A stretch of DNA of 64,000 nt from Branchiostoma floridae (GCF_000003815.2 NC_049990.1:1321452-1385451); one strand, 5' to 3'; shown: positions 1 to 12,336, numbered from the stretch's first letter. A program made the numbers and translations. Notes: generated from the sequence alone by a model not told the origin.

Positions 1-120
1 TCATGTTCCTCCTCCGCGGTCGACCGACTCCTCTCGTAGCAAAACTCCTCGGTCAAATTTTTCTTTCTATAGTAGCCATCGTAGTCAGTCTGGCAGAGAC
101 TATAATTTCTGCACGCTAAC

Positions 121-194
121 CTTGTCGGGAACGTCTGGTGGAGTGATTTTTCAAAATCGGCGGAAATGAGACAAACTCGACGGTTCGCAGCCAT
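121..194 (-). CDS. Candidate first coding exon of a gene running off the left edge
   Basis: On the minus strand an ATG in good context (CCAATGG, ATG at 194-192) opens a 24-codon frame that begins MAANRRVCLISADFEKS. It runs into a possible splice donor AAG|GTTAGC at 121/120, leaving phase 2. The flank down to position 1 would be intron. I do not recognise the peptide. It has no partner exon in the window and could be a chance frame. The evidence is the start context plus donor only. Confidence 0.3.
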
Positions 195-199
195 TGGGA

Positions 200-2300
200 A
201 TCCTCCATGTTGTGCATCTCCTAGCCATTATGATAATTTGAAATAGGACCACTGAAACTTTGAATTTTCCTAGCCCTTTATTAAAGCAAAGAATTAAGAA
301 GATGAAGTAGAAGGCTAAATGAACAATTGAATCAGACTTCCTGAAACTGTGTGGACCAGGATCTTCTTTTCAGACTTTGAAGCAAACGACTTTGGTGATG
401 GATCGGGTTACAGTTTACAGTTTACTAACAGCATCAGGGAGACTTGCCGTCTCGGGTGGGAGATTTGTTACCACGTGCACGTGGGTGAAAACAACTCATG
501 GGAGTACAATCACCCCTCTGCGTATTGCACCAGTTATGTACTTAGTACCCCCGCTGTTAAATCAAAGCGGCAATTGTTGAGTGACAATTAGTAATTGTAT
601 AATAGCCTGCAAAGACCAACTGTCAAAAGTGTACGTTAAGTACACTCTGCAAGTGTGAAGATTGGAAGCTACAGGCGTCACCTTCTTCCCGAAGATGGTA
701 TCAAATTAATGTAGGATAGCAACTGGGCGAATCAAGTATTTAAGTAAAAACTATCATTTTTGGTTCAATCAAAGTTCATTGATGATGCAGTGTTTGGTAA
801 GGTTTGAGGGTTTTGTTGTTCAAATCCTTTTTCATGTAATTCATGATTTATCAGTGTCACGAGTCAATAAGGTCCATTTTTGACCCTACCGGTCTCCATT
901 TCATGTGGAGGGTGGGCTGGGCTGGGCTGGGCTGGGCTGGGGGGGGGGGGGGGGGGGAAAAAAAAAACTTTCTTCCCACTAGTTTTCCGGAGAGTTAGAC
1001 AGCAGAACCACTATGATTTAGTTGATTCAAGTTGGTCATTCTGTTTTTAACGCTCTGAAGGAGAGTCTCTCTAATACACCATAACAAAGGTAATACTATC
1101 TAAAAACGTGACATATCCTCATTGGCGCCAGCAGGCTCAAAGAACCCTTTGATTTCTATCGTCACATTTTGGCATTTTATTATAAAAGTCTTAATGGAAT
1201 CTATACACTTAAGTTGAGGCTTCTAAACCTCGTTGGCTATATAGCCATATTCTACCTCCCAATTATGAGCGTAGTTTAGGCCACAAAAGTACTTTAGTTG
1301 ATCCGAGATTCAGTAAATATTACTCTGATATTTCTTGCCTTCAATTAGAAAAGCACTCCGAATCTAAGTAGAACGAAATAAGTAGACTAAAGTTGAGCGA
1401 AATAAGTAGACTAAAGTTGAGCCTTATAAATCTTGTTTGTTGATAATCGTATTTAAGTTTTAATTTGTAGATGCAATTCAGACCGACCAAAAGTAATTAC
1501 GTTGATCCTATTTAAGCTTTATGAACTTCCTACGTTTTCGTGATCACATATTGCCTTCCAGTCATGAATAAAAATGCCAGCCACAAACTTTGATTTTGAG
1601 TTTGTCTCTAAAGGTCCTCAGCACATTCAGCAATGACATGTAAAGCAAGTTCAGATCATAAAACGACATTCATTGATTTAGTCTGTGTAGTCTGAAAAAA
1701 TGCCTCCGTTGAAAATTTGATTTCAAATTCAGCCTAACCAGTCTAACCACAAAGCTCACTTAATTTACTTCAAGTGGATTTGATAAACCTCTTAATTCGC
1801 ATGATTACATCTATGAATGACTCCTAAACGCGAACACACTATAATCAACTGTTCTATGCGTGTATGGAATACGTTTGGCCGACCTTTTCAACTCAGATAT
1901 GAGACAGATATATAACACGGCCCAGAAACCACTCTGCGAAGTCGTTATTCCCTCAAATCTCATTCACGGTCGCGGCATGAATATTGCTTTGCTCCGGGTT
2001 ATAACTGCGATTAGACGTCACGAATGGGTTTGCTGTAGCTTCACTAATGGCAGAGCAGAAAGGTGGGGTAAAGGTGGGGTAAATGGTTTGGTAAACTTTC
2101 GCTAATGGGCAGTGCAGAATGTTGGAGTAAAGGGTTCGTCCAAGTGTACATGAGAGGGTCAAAGCTATATATCAGGCTGGTTTAAGGATTAGGTCCAAAT
2201 CGGAAATAACGGCCCTGAGGGGCCGTTCGCCGGCTGTTTTTTTTTTATTATTATTATCACGCGTGGCTCCGTTGGATCAGCTGTGGCTTCCGGGATATAT
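200..2300. other. Region without recognised genes
   Basis: I see no convincing exon here. It holds a G-rich simple tract (912-967), a 25-bp direct repeat at about 1371-1423, and short direct repeats of the type GGTGGGGTAAA near 2062-2085. The open frames at 349-591 and 1860-2105 have no splice or composition support. Confidence 0.5.
911..967. repeat. (GGGCT)n plus poly-G and poly-A
   Basis: Five or so GGGCT units run straight into about 18 G and then about 10 A. This is a simple-sequence tract, prone to sequencing slippage. Confidence 0.85.
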
Positions 2301-2310
2301 TTGAGCACGG

Positions 2311-2361
2311 CCGGGACCCGGGTTCATTTTAAGTCGGACTTAAAATGAATCCGGGACCCGG
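2311..2361. repeat. Near-perfect 25-bp inverted repeat (palindrome)
   Basis: Arms 2311-2335 and 2337-2361 are reverse complements apart from two mismatches, with a single-base spacer. Each arm carries CCGGGACCCGG or its near match and TTCATTTTAAGTC. A fragment resembling a tRNA-type SINE head (GTGGCTCCGTTGGATCAG) lies just upstream at about 2264-2281. Confidence 0.8.
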
Positions 2362-2607
2362 TAACAAATAGACACCTTGACTATACCCTTGGAGAACTCC
2401 GAGGGGTCCCTCCTGTATCCGTCTTATTGTCAAAATGGTTCGACATTTTACCATGCAAGATTTCACCTAGTAAGATGGCGACTGTGACCACACCTACGAA
2501 CACTCTGTAATGGCAATCTAACCTGTTTGCTTTAACTCTCCACTGAAGAGGGTTTGATGGCTTTGTTATCTTGGATACACAGGAAAACAGAGCAACAGAA
2601 ACATCAC

Positions 2608-2663
2608 AAACAGGTGTGTCTCACCTGTTTATCTCACCTGTCAGCTCGTTAGATAAACAGGTG
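2608..2663. promoter_or_regulatory. E-box/GATA cluster in a 13-bp hairpin
   Basis: Four E-boxes of the CAGGTG/CACCTG type fall within about 55 bp. CACCTGTTTATCT (2622-2634) and AGATAAACAGGTG (2651-2663) form a perfect 13-bp inverted repeat, so each arm joins an E-box to a GATA core. No gene start is visible nearby, so a regulatory role is inference. Confidence 0.35.
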
Positions 2664-2892
2664 ATTAGGTGTGTACTTAAGGTGCAAACACGCCAGGTAT
2701 CCCAGGTAAACAATGGTGTTAAACTCTACCCCTGACAACGGACAATACTTGCACAAAAATAAACCTAGTGTGAGGGAAACGGATGAGATTATAGTGAGCA
2801 GATACGTACAGACGGTTTTGTTATCTAATTATAAAGATTCAGATGATCACTAGAATTAGCAACAGTATCAATGATTCTTTTCTTTTAGAGTA

Positions 2893-2955
2893 AATGGTCT
2901 TTATCTATCGGTTTGGCTGTTCAGCACGCACCGCCAGAGCTGCCCAACTAATCCT
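2893..2955 (+). repeat. Dispersed repeat family R1 (fragment)
   Basis: The stretch beginning TCGGTTTGGCTGTTCAGC recurs in related form at about 52388-52450 and, reversed, at about 21128-21188. The repeat class is unknown. Confidence 0.5.
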
Positions 2956-3842
2956 TGGATTTTTAAACAAATTGTGGCTTGCACCCAAACTCAAACATAT
3001 CAGCTCTTTAGATGGTCTTTCTAGGGCCGTAGGGGCACTGCGTCTCTGTGAGAAAAGTCGTTAAGTTAAAGTGCCTCACACAGATAATCAATATCGGTAG
3101 TAAGCCATGAGTTTAGAAACTAGGACTTCTAGATCTGGGATTTCAGCCGAACATCCTTATTTTCGACAACTCGACCTCACATGTCATACGTTAGGTCATG
3201 AAAACACACATTCATCGCATAAGAGAGAAAGATCTAAGGTCCTGATTTCCCAGAAATTGAGAAAAGTTTCATTTAGAGTTTACCAAAAGTTTTTTTCATG
3301 CTTATAGCATCTACTATTACGCTTGACTACAAAGAAGAAGGTTACAAACGCCTTTGCCCACGTGTGTGGTATAATGACGAAGGACAAACTGTAGGTGTGA
3401 CCCAGAAAAAGAAAAGTCAGCAACATGTTTTATAGTGTTCCGCCAGGGCTGGATTAAGAGATTCAGTTTCCGTGTTTTGGAGTGATTTTGTAGTGAGCTT
3501 TTGTACATAAAATGTTTGGCTTAATGGTACGTATCTAAGCATTGGCCAGCTGCGTACAATATGATGAACAACATGTGCGCGTACGCCTGGTTTTGTGACA
3601 AGGACTGGTTGAGTTCTTAGAAACCTGCAAAATTGGCCAGACTCTTGCAGTTTAATGCATCTTTAATGCTTGTATACACAGAGTCGTAAACGAGTTTGAG
3701 AAATGCCCAGCTGCGTACACTACATTAGTGGCAAAGTGGTAAAAATGCCCGGAGGAGTCTAAAGTTTGCATGTGCAACTCCTTACTACCCTTTCTAAGAC
3801 TCTAGTATGATATCTTTGAAAGTTTCATGCGCAAAATGTAGT

Positions 3843-3845
<3 letters not shown>

Positions 3846-3889
<44 letters not shown>

Positions 3890-3932
3890 TACATATACAT
3901 ATAGATACACAGACACACACAGACACACACAG

Positions 3933-3998
<66 letters not shown>
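3846..3998. repeat. (CA)n, (CACAGA)n and (TA)n microsatellites
   Basis: A CA run (about 3846-3888) is followed by CA/GA units and then a TA run (about 3945-3998). Open frames here on both strands are pure low complexity. Confidence 0.95.
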
Positions 3999-4001
<3 letters not shown>

Positions 4002-4424
4002 CACAAATGCAAGCATTCTCTCTCACACACGCGTAAAAACATATACAGGCATCATACATGTAACAACCTAAACCTCTGCGGTATAAGTTCGGGTCAGTGA
4101 ACGATTATCCTTCTAAATCCGGGTACAACTTTGGCAAACGGCAGGTAACTCCAAAGTAAACCCCACATTGGCACACAGAAACGCCTACTCCCATGTTTAA
4201 AGGGTAACATGGAGCTGAGTAAATAATCTGTAGTATTAAGGGTACTCACCTCGGCCTTATGCCCCTTGACGTACCTGAAACAGACCAGGAAACGGACAAA
4301 GTTAGGGCCGGATGTGGCGTACGTGTCTTGTTTGATGAGATAATAGAGGCATTCACTACACCTGTGCCCATCGTGTTTTTCTTTGATGAAGAGATGAAAG
4401 CCTGGATGTAACGACGTGAACACT

Positions 4425-5420
4425 ATAACTCAAGGTTTAGATGGATCAGTATTAGGGTATTTGGATAAGTCTCTGCTCTTGTGGCAATTGCGTTGATAGA
4501 ACTTATCTTTTGCTCAAAAGTCTAAAAGCTAATCCTGACTCTAATCCCCAAACCCACGAAACATCACGGTGTTAACAGAGCGCTATGGATACACTAAGAA
4601 GTCTGCTTTTTGTGATATGACGAGGACCGGTTCAAAACTCAAGGTTTATATTGATCCCTTTTAGGATATTTTGGTATATTTGGATATGTGGTTAAGTCTC
4701 TGCTTTTGTAGCATTTGCGTTGATAGACTTTCGCGGATTTGTATCTTTTCTTCAAAAGTCCAAAAGGCTAAACCAGACTCTAATCCCCCACGCCACAAAA
4801 CATCACGGTGTTAACAGTGCGCTATGAACACACTAAGAAGTCTGCTGTTTTGTGATGTGACGAAGACCGTTCAGGTTTAGATTGATCACTTTAAGGATAT
4901 TTTGGTATATTTGGATATGTGGTTAAGTCTCTCCTTTTGTAGCAATTGCGTTAGCAGCACTTTGCGGATTTTGTATCTTTTGTTCAAAAGTGTTAAATGC
5001 TAATCCTGACTCTAATCCTGAACGCCCCCAAACAGCATAGTGTTAACAGAATGCTTTAGATACACTTAAAAGCGTACTGATTTTGTGATATGACGAGGAT
5101 CATTTCAAAGTGCACTATTATGATAACTCAAGGTTTAGTTTGAGAGTTTTAAGATATATGGGTTTATTTGGATATGTGCTTAAGTCTCTGCTTCTGTAGA
5201 AATTGCGTAAGCAAAAAGATTAGTGCACTTCGGCATGTCACTAATGGATTTTCAAATAAAGTCTCAAAGTCTCAAATAAACTTTGTGCATTTTGTATATT
5301 CTAATCAAAAGTATAAAAGGCTGACTCTAAACCTTTACGCCGGCCACGAAACATAACAGTGTTAACAGAGTGCTATAAATACACTTTAAAGTCTGCTGTT
5401 TTGCGATATGGCGAGGACCG
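4425..5420 (+). repeat. Tandem repeat, unit about 235 bp, about four copies
   Basis: The landmark ACATCACGGTGTTAACAG or a close variant recurs at 4561, 4800, 5032 and 5351. Each unit also has TTGGATATGTGGTTAAGTCT and CTTTTGTAGCAATTGCG type segments. Copies are diverged, and the last interval is longer (about 319 bp). No coding frame is conserved across units. Confidence 0.8.
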
Positions 5421-5887
5421 TTCCAAGTAGCACCGTCCGTTTGCGAGACGGAAATTAGCATGGGCAATCTCACAGACTCTGTTGACCTCTTGGCTAATGA
5501 GGTTGAATATATACAAACTCAAATAAAACGACCTCCAAGAAGGATAATGCATGTCAGTCTAAGTGTCCGGAAGTTATATTTATCCCCGCGTTTTATCCAG
5601 TTGTGGAAATCAATTTGTATGTAAATAGCACTGGTATGGTATATGTGTGGACGTTATAGGGCAAGGCGCGGTATGTGCGATATATTGTAGCAGAGTGGGG
5701 TGTGGTGTTAAGCTGCTTGTTGCAAAATATTGAAATAGCTTTTTTTATTTTCAATTCCCACTTGCTCTATAACGGAACACCGATGTCGACATTTATGTGA
5801 TGATGCTACAATGATAATGAATTGATACATTAAGAACTACATTAAGAACTGTGCAATTAATTTAAAATATTGTTAATTTGGTACCAT

Positions 5888-5897
5888 CAGCATATAT

Positions 5898-5932
<35 letters not shown>
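5888..5932. repeat. (TA)n microsatellite
   Basis: Alternating TA over about 45 bp. Confidence 0.9.
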
Positions 5933-6408
5933 CATTTGGCTTCTCGTTGTAAACGAAGATTAACAAAAAAAACTCACTCGTTTTGTTGGACACACTTCGC
6001 TTTTCTGGAATATTATGTTCGTCTTGGTTATGTGCATTAGGGCGTATTTCAAACAGAGCAATGGGCTCTCTTTTATATGAATAATGCACATCTTGTTCTT
6101 GTTTGGCCCAAAATATCTTTTCTTGTGTTGGAACCCTGGCTGAAGATAGAAGGAGATGGAAAACTTACGTTGATAGCATTGCTGCCCCTACGGCCGATGA
6201 GGCTATGGGACCGGTGAGGTGAGGTGAGGTGTGTTGGAACTGATCCTCATTTTGCATTGGACTTGCTTTTAGGCTGAAATATTTACTGTGGGTCAGTTTG
6301 TCTTGTTACGTCCCGAGGCAGATCATTTATAATCTAACCAGAACTGGACTGTGATGAATTCACACACGATGTCTTCGTGATGCCACCAGACTAGTTATGA
6401 GCCTTTTA

Positions 6409-6871
6409 AGGCCTTGCTGACTTAGTGCTATGGATAATATTCGCGCGCGCATTAATGTTTGCCTGTTCTCCAAAAATATATACCCGCACATAACACAATA
6501 TCATCCCTGGTCAATCAGAATGCTGTGCTTGTCAGAGAATCTGCTGTCCAGGCTAAGGGGCACATGGTCAGGGCATGGGGCTGTAGCACCCTTGTTCCCC
6601 TCTTTTATCAATGATGGCAATAAAAACTATTATTTTATTGAAATTATTGAATTGAATTATTGAAATAATGGCGATTGTCTCTTACTGTCTTACTATAAAC
6701 AAAATCGAAAATAAGACGAACTGAGCCGTGGAAAGAATGGCCTGAATGTTAGGTCCTGACTCCTGAGGTGTAGCCTTGTTTTTTAATGGATTGTTCTTTA
6801 TTCTTCCAGACGCATTGGTTTTTAGGGTCTCTAGATGATGTCATCCATAAAATCAAGCCAGTGTGGCCTAA
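6409..6871 (+). mobile_element. MITE family M1, copy 1
   Basis: It is bounded by AGGCCTTGCTGACTTAGT on the left and, inverted, by AAGCCAGTGTGGCCT on the right, and carries the family mark TATTCGCGCGCGCATTAAT near the left end. It resembles the better preserved copy at 11932-12336. There is no transposase frame, so it is a non-autonomous DNA element by inference. Confidence 0.65.
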
Positions 6872-6935
6872 ACTAGAATATTATATTTTACAGGTTAGTT
6901 TGTAGATAAGTCGTTGTTGCAACCAGAGACTGAAT

Positions 6936-7131
6936 ACCGCAAATGCATTTAAGTTCGCGGGGATTTAATTTCGCGGGAAGCGGGAAAAAGGACTATTCAC
7001 GGTGGTTTCAAGTTCGCGGTAGCACCATGGACTGTAATCCCTTACTGCCATGGAAAAATGTTCGCGGTGGTTTTAAGTTCTCGGTGAATTGGCAACGCGA
7101 AAACCGCGATCATCTCTGCATTTACAGTATC
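6936..7131 (+). mobile_element. MITE/foldback family M2, copy 1
   Basis: The ends AAATGCATTTAAGTTCGCGG and, reversed, ACTGTAAATGCAGAGATG are related. The interior is rich in TTCGCGG and TTTTAAGTTC repeats. A second copy in the opposite orientation is at 22580-22782, and a fragment is at about 18785-18825. No coding potential. Confidence 0.6.
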
Positions 7132-8136
7132 TACAGATCAGCCAGAACTGGAATGCGATGATTTCCAATGTCTCCATGGGGCAATCAGACCAGCTATGTG
7201 GGCTTTCAAACCGGAAAAACTATCTCTGCAACACAGTTTGCACGGTTTATGATGCAATGCATTTTCCTTTGAACAACCTCCTTACTTTGACCGAGTCCGT
7301 GTGCCAGATCTTAACTTGAAAGACACGCATCAACTCGTTACATGTCCAACGACTGACCCCAGCACGCCACGGCTGGCAAAATACAATCTATCGTAACTTA
7401 TCATTTTCTCTAATCTAGAACTTTTCCTAAGGATTGATGCTTTTACGTGTACAAAAGCAGAGTTTAGTCCGTCGTGACTGGAAAAATAACCTTATCGTAA
7501 CTTATCTTCTCTTCAATATTGTATGATGAATAATTCTATATGCGCAATATTGACAGTTCGGACAGTTTGTATGCCCAGAGGCAGTTTGTCTGGTAGAGTT
7601 TTTATCCTGTAGTTTATGATATGCATGTTGGAAAAAGCTTTAAACAAGGTAAGGGATAAGAAAGGAAATGATGTGTCACTATGTCCGGTTTTAGCCAGAT
7701 CGTTATAGTATAGCCTCTTTTCCGAAAACTTTCTCGAAGCGTTTTGCAATAAATTTACATATATTGTAAAGTGAACCGCGACTTCCACTGTTGAAAGAGT
7801 CTTGAAACGGAACTGATCGTCGTAACATTACCCGCGGGGTAGCTTATGTCCGTTGCTTTTTAAAGCAGGGTATTCATAATTTAGCGATATTAAGTCGATG
7901 ACAGAAGTTTCAAACTATGACATACGTAATATTTTGAAAATACACATTGTGTGTTGTCTTCTGAGACTTGTATCCGTCCGTCTACTTAATATCCGTTAAA
8001 CAACGGATATAAGTTACCCTGTGAATAAAGGTGAAGTAGCGTCAAGTCTCCAGCCTTTAGTAGTAGCGTGCTGCAGCATTCTGGTGAGAGATATCGGGTG
8101 TTCGAACTCTCAAACCTCTTGTCAAGAAGAAAAATG

Positions 8137-8814
8137 NNNNNNNNNNNNNNNNNNNNNNNNNNNNNNNNNNNNNNNNNNNNNNNNNNNNNNNNNNNNNNNN
8201 NNNNNNNNNNNNNNNNNNNNNNNNNNNNNNNNNNNNNNNNNNNNNNNNNNNNNNNNNNNNNNNNNNNNNNNNNNNNNNNNNNNNNNNNNNNNNNNNNNNN
8301 NNNNNNNNNNNNNNNNNNNNNNNNNNNNNNNNNNNNNNNNNNNNNNNNNNNNNNNNNNNNNNNNNNNNNNNNNNNNNNNNNNNNNNNNNNNNNNNNNNNN
8401 NNNNNNNNNNNNNNNNNNNNNNNNNNNNNNNNNNNNNNNNNNNNNNNNNNNNNNNNNNNNNNNNNNNNNNNNNNNNNNNNNNNNNNNNNNNNNNNNNNNN
8501 NNNNNNNNNNNNNNNNNNNNNNNNNNNNNNNNNNNNNNNNNNNNNNNNNNNNNNNNNNNNNNNNNNNNNNNNNNNNNNNNNNNNNNNNNNNNNNNNNNNN
8601 NNNNNNNNNNNNNNNNNNNNNNNNNNNNNNNNNNNNNNNNNNNNNNNNNNNNNNNNNNNNNNNNNNNNNNNNNNNNNNNNNNNNNNNNNNNNNNNNNNNN
8701 NNNNNNNNNNNNNNNNNNNNNNNNNNNNNNNNNNNNNNNNNNNNNNNNNNNNNNNNNNNNNNNNNNNNNNNNNNNNNNNNNNNNNNNNNNNNNNNNNNNN
8801 NNNNNNNNNNNNNN
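8137..8814. other. Assembly gap (678 N)
   Basis: A run of undetermined bases. Any open frames spanning it are artefacts. Confidence 1.
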
Positions 8815-9192
8815 GCCGCAAGACATCGCCAACCAGTCGGTAGCACCCTGACTGTAGTCCGGTGCTAAAAGTTCAGGTACTGCGCATGTCTAGAGGCGGT
8901 TTCAGTCAATCACACCCGACAACGTCTCGTCTGCAAGTTATCACAGGTGGCAGAGATTTCCCCTGAGCGCGACCATAGCTACTGGGGACGCCGTCTTATT
9001 AGTAATAAGGTGTCTGAGGAACGAAAATGTCGACAGGTCGGGCACCCTGCATGGCCAGAAACTAACTGACTAAGATTAATCATGATCAACAGCTGTGGTT
9101 CACCACAGGTTATATATCTGTCCAATGGGAAAGAATTTTGCTACGGTAGGTCTTCGTGCAAGTAATCTGGACGTGTTAAGAGCAACAAGTTA

Positions 9193-9524
9193 AGCCTGGG
9201 GCACAACCCACAGTACGTGCAATTTGTCCGTACGTTTTTTGTGGAGGCCACGTCCGCCACGTATTCCTGAAAACGTTCAGGCTGTACAGGGTAGGCGCGT
9301 AGCCCGTACTGGCACGTACGGAGGGCGAATCCGCAGCCCGAACGCAGAGAAAGTTCTGCATGCACTTAATTTTCTACGGCGTGTCTGCGTGCTCCCAAAT
9401 CCGTGGGAATCGCCACGTGTTCGTACGGAGACGGTACTTACCACTTACGGATACCAAAAGATTGCCCACGTTTTGGCACGTAGACAGCACGCACTTGCAA
9501 GTACGGCGGGTTGTGCCCCTAGCT
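9193..9524. mobile_element. MITE with 35-bp inverted ends and TTA target duplication
   Basis: The left end AGCCTGGGGCACAACCC and the reversed right end AGCTAGGGGCACAACCC match over about 35 bp. TTA flanks both sides (9190-9192 and 9525-9527), a 3-bp target duplication typical of PIF/Harbinger elements. The interior is full of ACGT/GTAC steps. Apparent open frames inside are by-products. Confidence 0.7.
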
Positions 9525-10294
9525 TTAAGGAAGGTCCAATAACGTAAATGACTAAACTAAAAACTAGCCCCTTACGCCTGACAGGTATTGTCCTCTGAAC
9601 CTTACTTATCACGAGTTATTTACAAATAAAAAAATAGAAACCAACTATTTATGAGTGTATCCAAAATAAACCCTTCCTTTCTAACTATCCCTGACAATGA
9701 GAAATCAATCCCACTATTAAAATCAAAGAACCCACACATTATAATATAAAAGAACTGTGTAAATTCGTCTTCGACTGCCTAAAAGGAAGAAGTCAAACCC
9801 AACAAAACCAGTATAATGTACACTTCAGTAGCACAGCATTGTCATAGAATGTGCTTCGTAGCACCTTTGTATTTTCCTTATTATACATGTTGTTTGTACC
9901 TGCAATTAGCCCTCGGGCAAGAATTTGCAATAAACATATTATACACGTCCCGTGGAATGTGACGTCACTATGGCAGGGCATCCACTGATGATTGATAATG
10001 TATAAAGAGCAGAAATGTCAGGATGTCAAAAAGGTGCATGGTCAGAATCAGAACTGGTCTGTTACAACTGACAAGTTGTGTGGCCTTTAGCTTTTGACAA
10101 GTTGTATTTCATATCCGAGGGGAACGGATTTTGGCACGGTAGGACTCGCCTGTAGCTTGGTGATGCTTGCGGAGGAAGTGAAATGTTATAGTTATTGGGT
10201 GGGCCGACTACTCACTCTTTGCAGCCAGGGGCTGAATTGCGAGGAGCTTACAATAGGCGGGGCTAAATAGCAAGTGTCTGGAGAGAGCTGCCAT

Positions 10295-10480
10295 TCGGCG
10301 CCACTCAGGTGACCTCAATTCGACAGTAATTGCCCCAGGTGCGGCCTAGGAACTGTAGGTTTTGGACCACTCACACCGCACCATCGCACATGTGGCGGGT
10401 TCTTTAACGTGCCTGGGGTGTGGCTCTCCCCAGACACGGGACCTCCATTTAACGTCCTATCCAAGGGACGACTCATTTTC
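10295..10480 (-). repeat. SINE body (deuterostome-type)
   Basis: It contains GGGTTCTTTAACGTGCCTGG, GTGTGGCTCTCCCCAGACAC and GGGACCTCCATTTAACGTCC. The same block sits next to a reversed tRNA-like head at 28960-29185, which gives the orientation. Weaker copies lie at about 27975 and 28225. Confidence 0.55.
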
Positions 10481-10624
10481 ACTTATGTCAGAAGGCCGAG
10501 CATGACCAAAGTGTCAGTCACCATCAATGGTGATGAGAATGTACAAACCCAGGGGAAAGTAGCCTGTTAGTAGTGTTATGTCTGTGTACATAATGCCGGA
10601 CGCGGTTTGTCATTTGTACATGCA

Positions 10625-10990
10625 CGTTATCAAAAGTGTACTGTATACTCCGAAAATAATTTCATCAGGTTGGTAGAATATAGGATGTAGGATAATTCTT
10701 GTACACAACCAAAATTAAGGGAAGACAACAGACGACTTAGATCAATTAAAGAGGCGGCATGGATTAAAGAAAGTCAACCCCAGTGATCAATCGGGACGAG
10801 GGGGGGATACAAACTTGGACACGTTTGGGATAATGTTCTCGCCGCAAAAGCGCCACCTACATCAGCTTCATATAGCGGCGAGAAGCAGAACTCCAGTCAG
10901 AAGCTCTGAGGAAGGTGTCTGATATACACTGAAACGTAAGAAGGATGTTTCTTCTGGTTGTGTACAAGAATTCTCCTGTATCCCGTACTG
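10625..10990 (+). mobile_element. Penelope-like retroelement 3' end, decayed
   Basis: Plus-strand frames between about 10700 and 10870 encode pieces such as REDNRRLRSIKEAAWIKE and, after a frameshift, GGYKLGHVWDNVLA. This is the type of C-terminal end found on GIY-YIG/RT retroelement polyproteins. It is followed by a 10-bp hairpin (TTCTCGCCGC with GCGGCGAGAA) and a hammerhead-like core at 10906-10935. The piece at about 10650-10712 is an inverted copy of the terminal segment seen again at about 10945-10990 (TGGTTGTGTACAAGAATTCT), so the insertion is rearranged. Family assignment is inferred from motif memory, not a search. Confidence 0.55.
10906..10935 (+). ncRNA. Hammerhead-ribozyme-like core
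   Basis: CTGAGGA (10906-10912) is followed by A, a stem GGTGT/ACACT closing a 7-nt loop, then GAAAC (10931-10935). This matches the CUGANGA-stem II-GAAA half of a hammerhead. Equivalent cores with different stem sequences are at 30774-30804 and 34295-34334. The cleavage-site half was not resolved. Confidence 0.4.
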
Positions 10991-11136
10991 TATATTACTT
11001 TCTGTACAAATGAGCCCGGACACGGTAGGAGTGCAGCTAATGATTGATGATAACTGAAGACTTAAATGTCAAAGGTTTTACATACAACGTACATGGCCAG
11101 AAGAAAGGCTAGCCATAGCCCCTTAGCCTGACAAGT

Positions 11137-11236
11137 NNNNNNNNNNNNNNNNNNNNNNNNNNNNNNNNNNNNNNNNNNNNNNNNNNNNNNNNNNNNNNNN
11201 NNNNNNNNNNNNNNNNNNNNNNNNNNNNNNNNNNNN
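11137..11236. other. Assembly gap (100 N)
   Basis: Exactly 100 N, the usual placeholder for a gap of unknown size. Confidence 1.
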
Positions 11237-11931
11237 TAGCGTTTACTAAAAGGAAGAAGGCGCTCTTTGCAAAAGCGTAGGAGGTTACTCAATGACTGAT
11301 GATGTCTTTGAGTTTATATGCACATTATGATGGTAAAATGTGAAGAGGCAAACAACATGCACGGGCAGACAGTCTGAGGAGGTTTGTTACCGAGAAAATG
11401 ACCATGTTTTGTAAGAGACCCCATGGGAGTATTGCAGTAAACTCTTCACGTGAGCTGCTCATTGAAGATTTCCCTTGGCTCATTCTCCCACGGACTGAGA
11501 GAAACGAGAGTTTGCCACAGCTATTAGCTTCCCATATGAGATGGTTAGAAGTCTGACAGCAGACACGTCAGGAGACATAGCCTGCAGATGTATATACTAA
11601 TCCGTAACTTATCATGTACTATGCTGTAGACATTTATTTATTTATTTGCCAATGATACAACTCATTACACGGATCTGCCTAGGCAGCTTTGGGCTGGTAG
11701 CGGCAGATCCACAGAGGTTTGTTGTTTGGAGTTTCCGTCTCCTAGGAGGACTTCCAACCAAGGATGCAAGGGGTTCCTCCTACCCCTGACTCATGTGTCA
11801 TGGCGGGTGCGTCATGCCCGAACATGCCCCTATGGTCTGTCACCACAACAAAGGCCTGTCACTGCCACTGCTGTAGACATGCACCACGGGCGGCGACGTG
11901 GAAGGAAATGAAAGACGCACGGCTCTGAGCT

Positions 11932-12336
11932 GGGCCATGTTGATTTGATTATATGGATGACATCCGCGCGCGCATCAATTTTCGGCCGCTTCCAAAAAAA
12001 AATTTCAATCATGCAGTATATTGTACAAAGCATCTGCGAAATAAGCAAATATATGCCGCGGAATGCATAAAAATATTGGAAAATATCATAAAATATCAAT
12101 GTCAATTCAAAGATCAAGGGATAAGACGTGAAAGCGAAAATGAAGAATTTATTGTTGGGTATACCATATTTCTTGCATTCAGCCTTTTGCGACTACATAG
12201 ATTTTCATATGGAAGGTAGCTTTTATTTTTGGCCAAACTGTTTTCTCCCTTCTCACGCTCGCGTCAGCTTTGGAGTTTCTAGAGGACGTCATTAATATAC
12301 CAGTAATAAATTCATATAATCAAATCAACGTGGCCT
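11932..12336 (+). mobile_element. MITE family M1, copy 2 (best preserved)
   Basis: The terminal inverted repeat is GGCCATGTTGATTTGATTAT on the left and, reversed, GGCCACGTTGATTTGATTAT on the right. The family mark GACATCCGCGCGCGCATCAA is near the left end. About 405 bp with no transposase. Other copies: 6409-6871, 42838-42975 and a reversed end fragment at 37780-37865. Confidence 0.75.

Noticed and set aside
7986..8868. Frames of 236-286 residues
   Set aside because: They are almost entirely X across the 678-base gap; not real. The frames at 11062-11292 and 58206-58682 fail for the same reason.
9224..9547. 107-residue frame
   Set aside because: Falls within the Harbinger-like MITE and follows its inverted ends.
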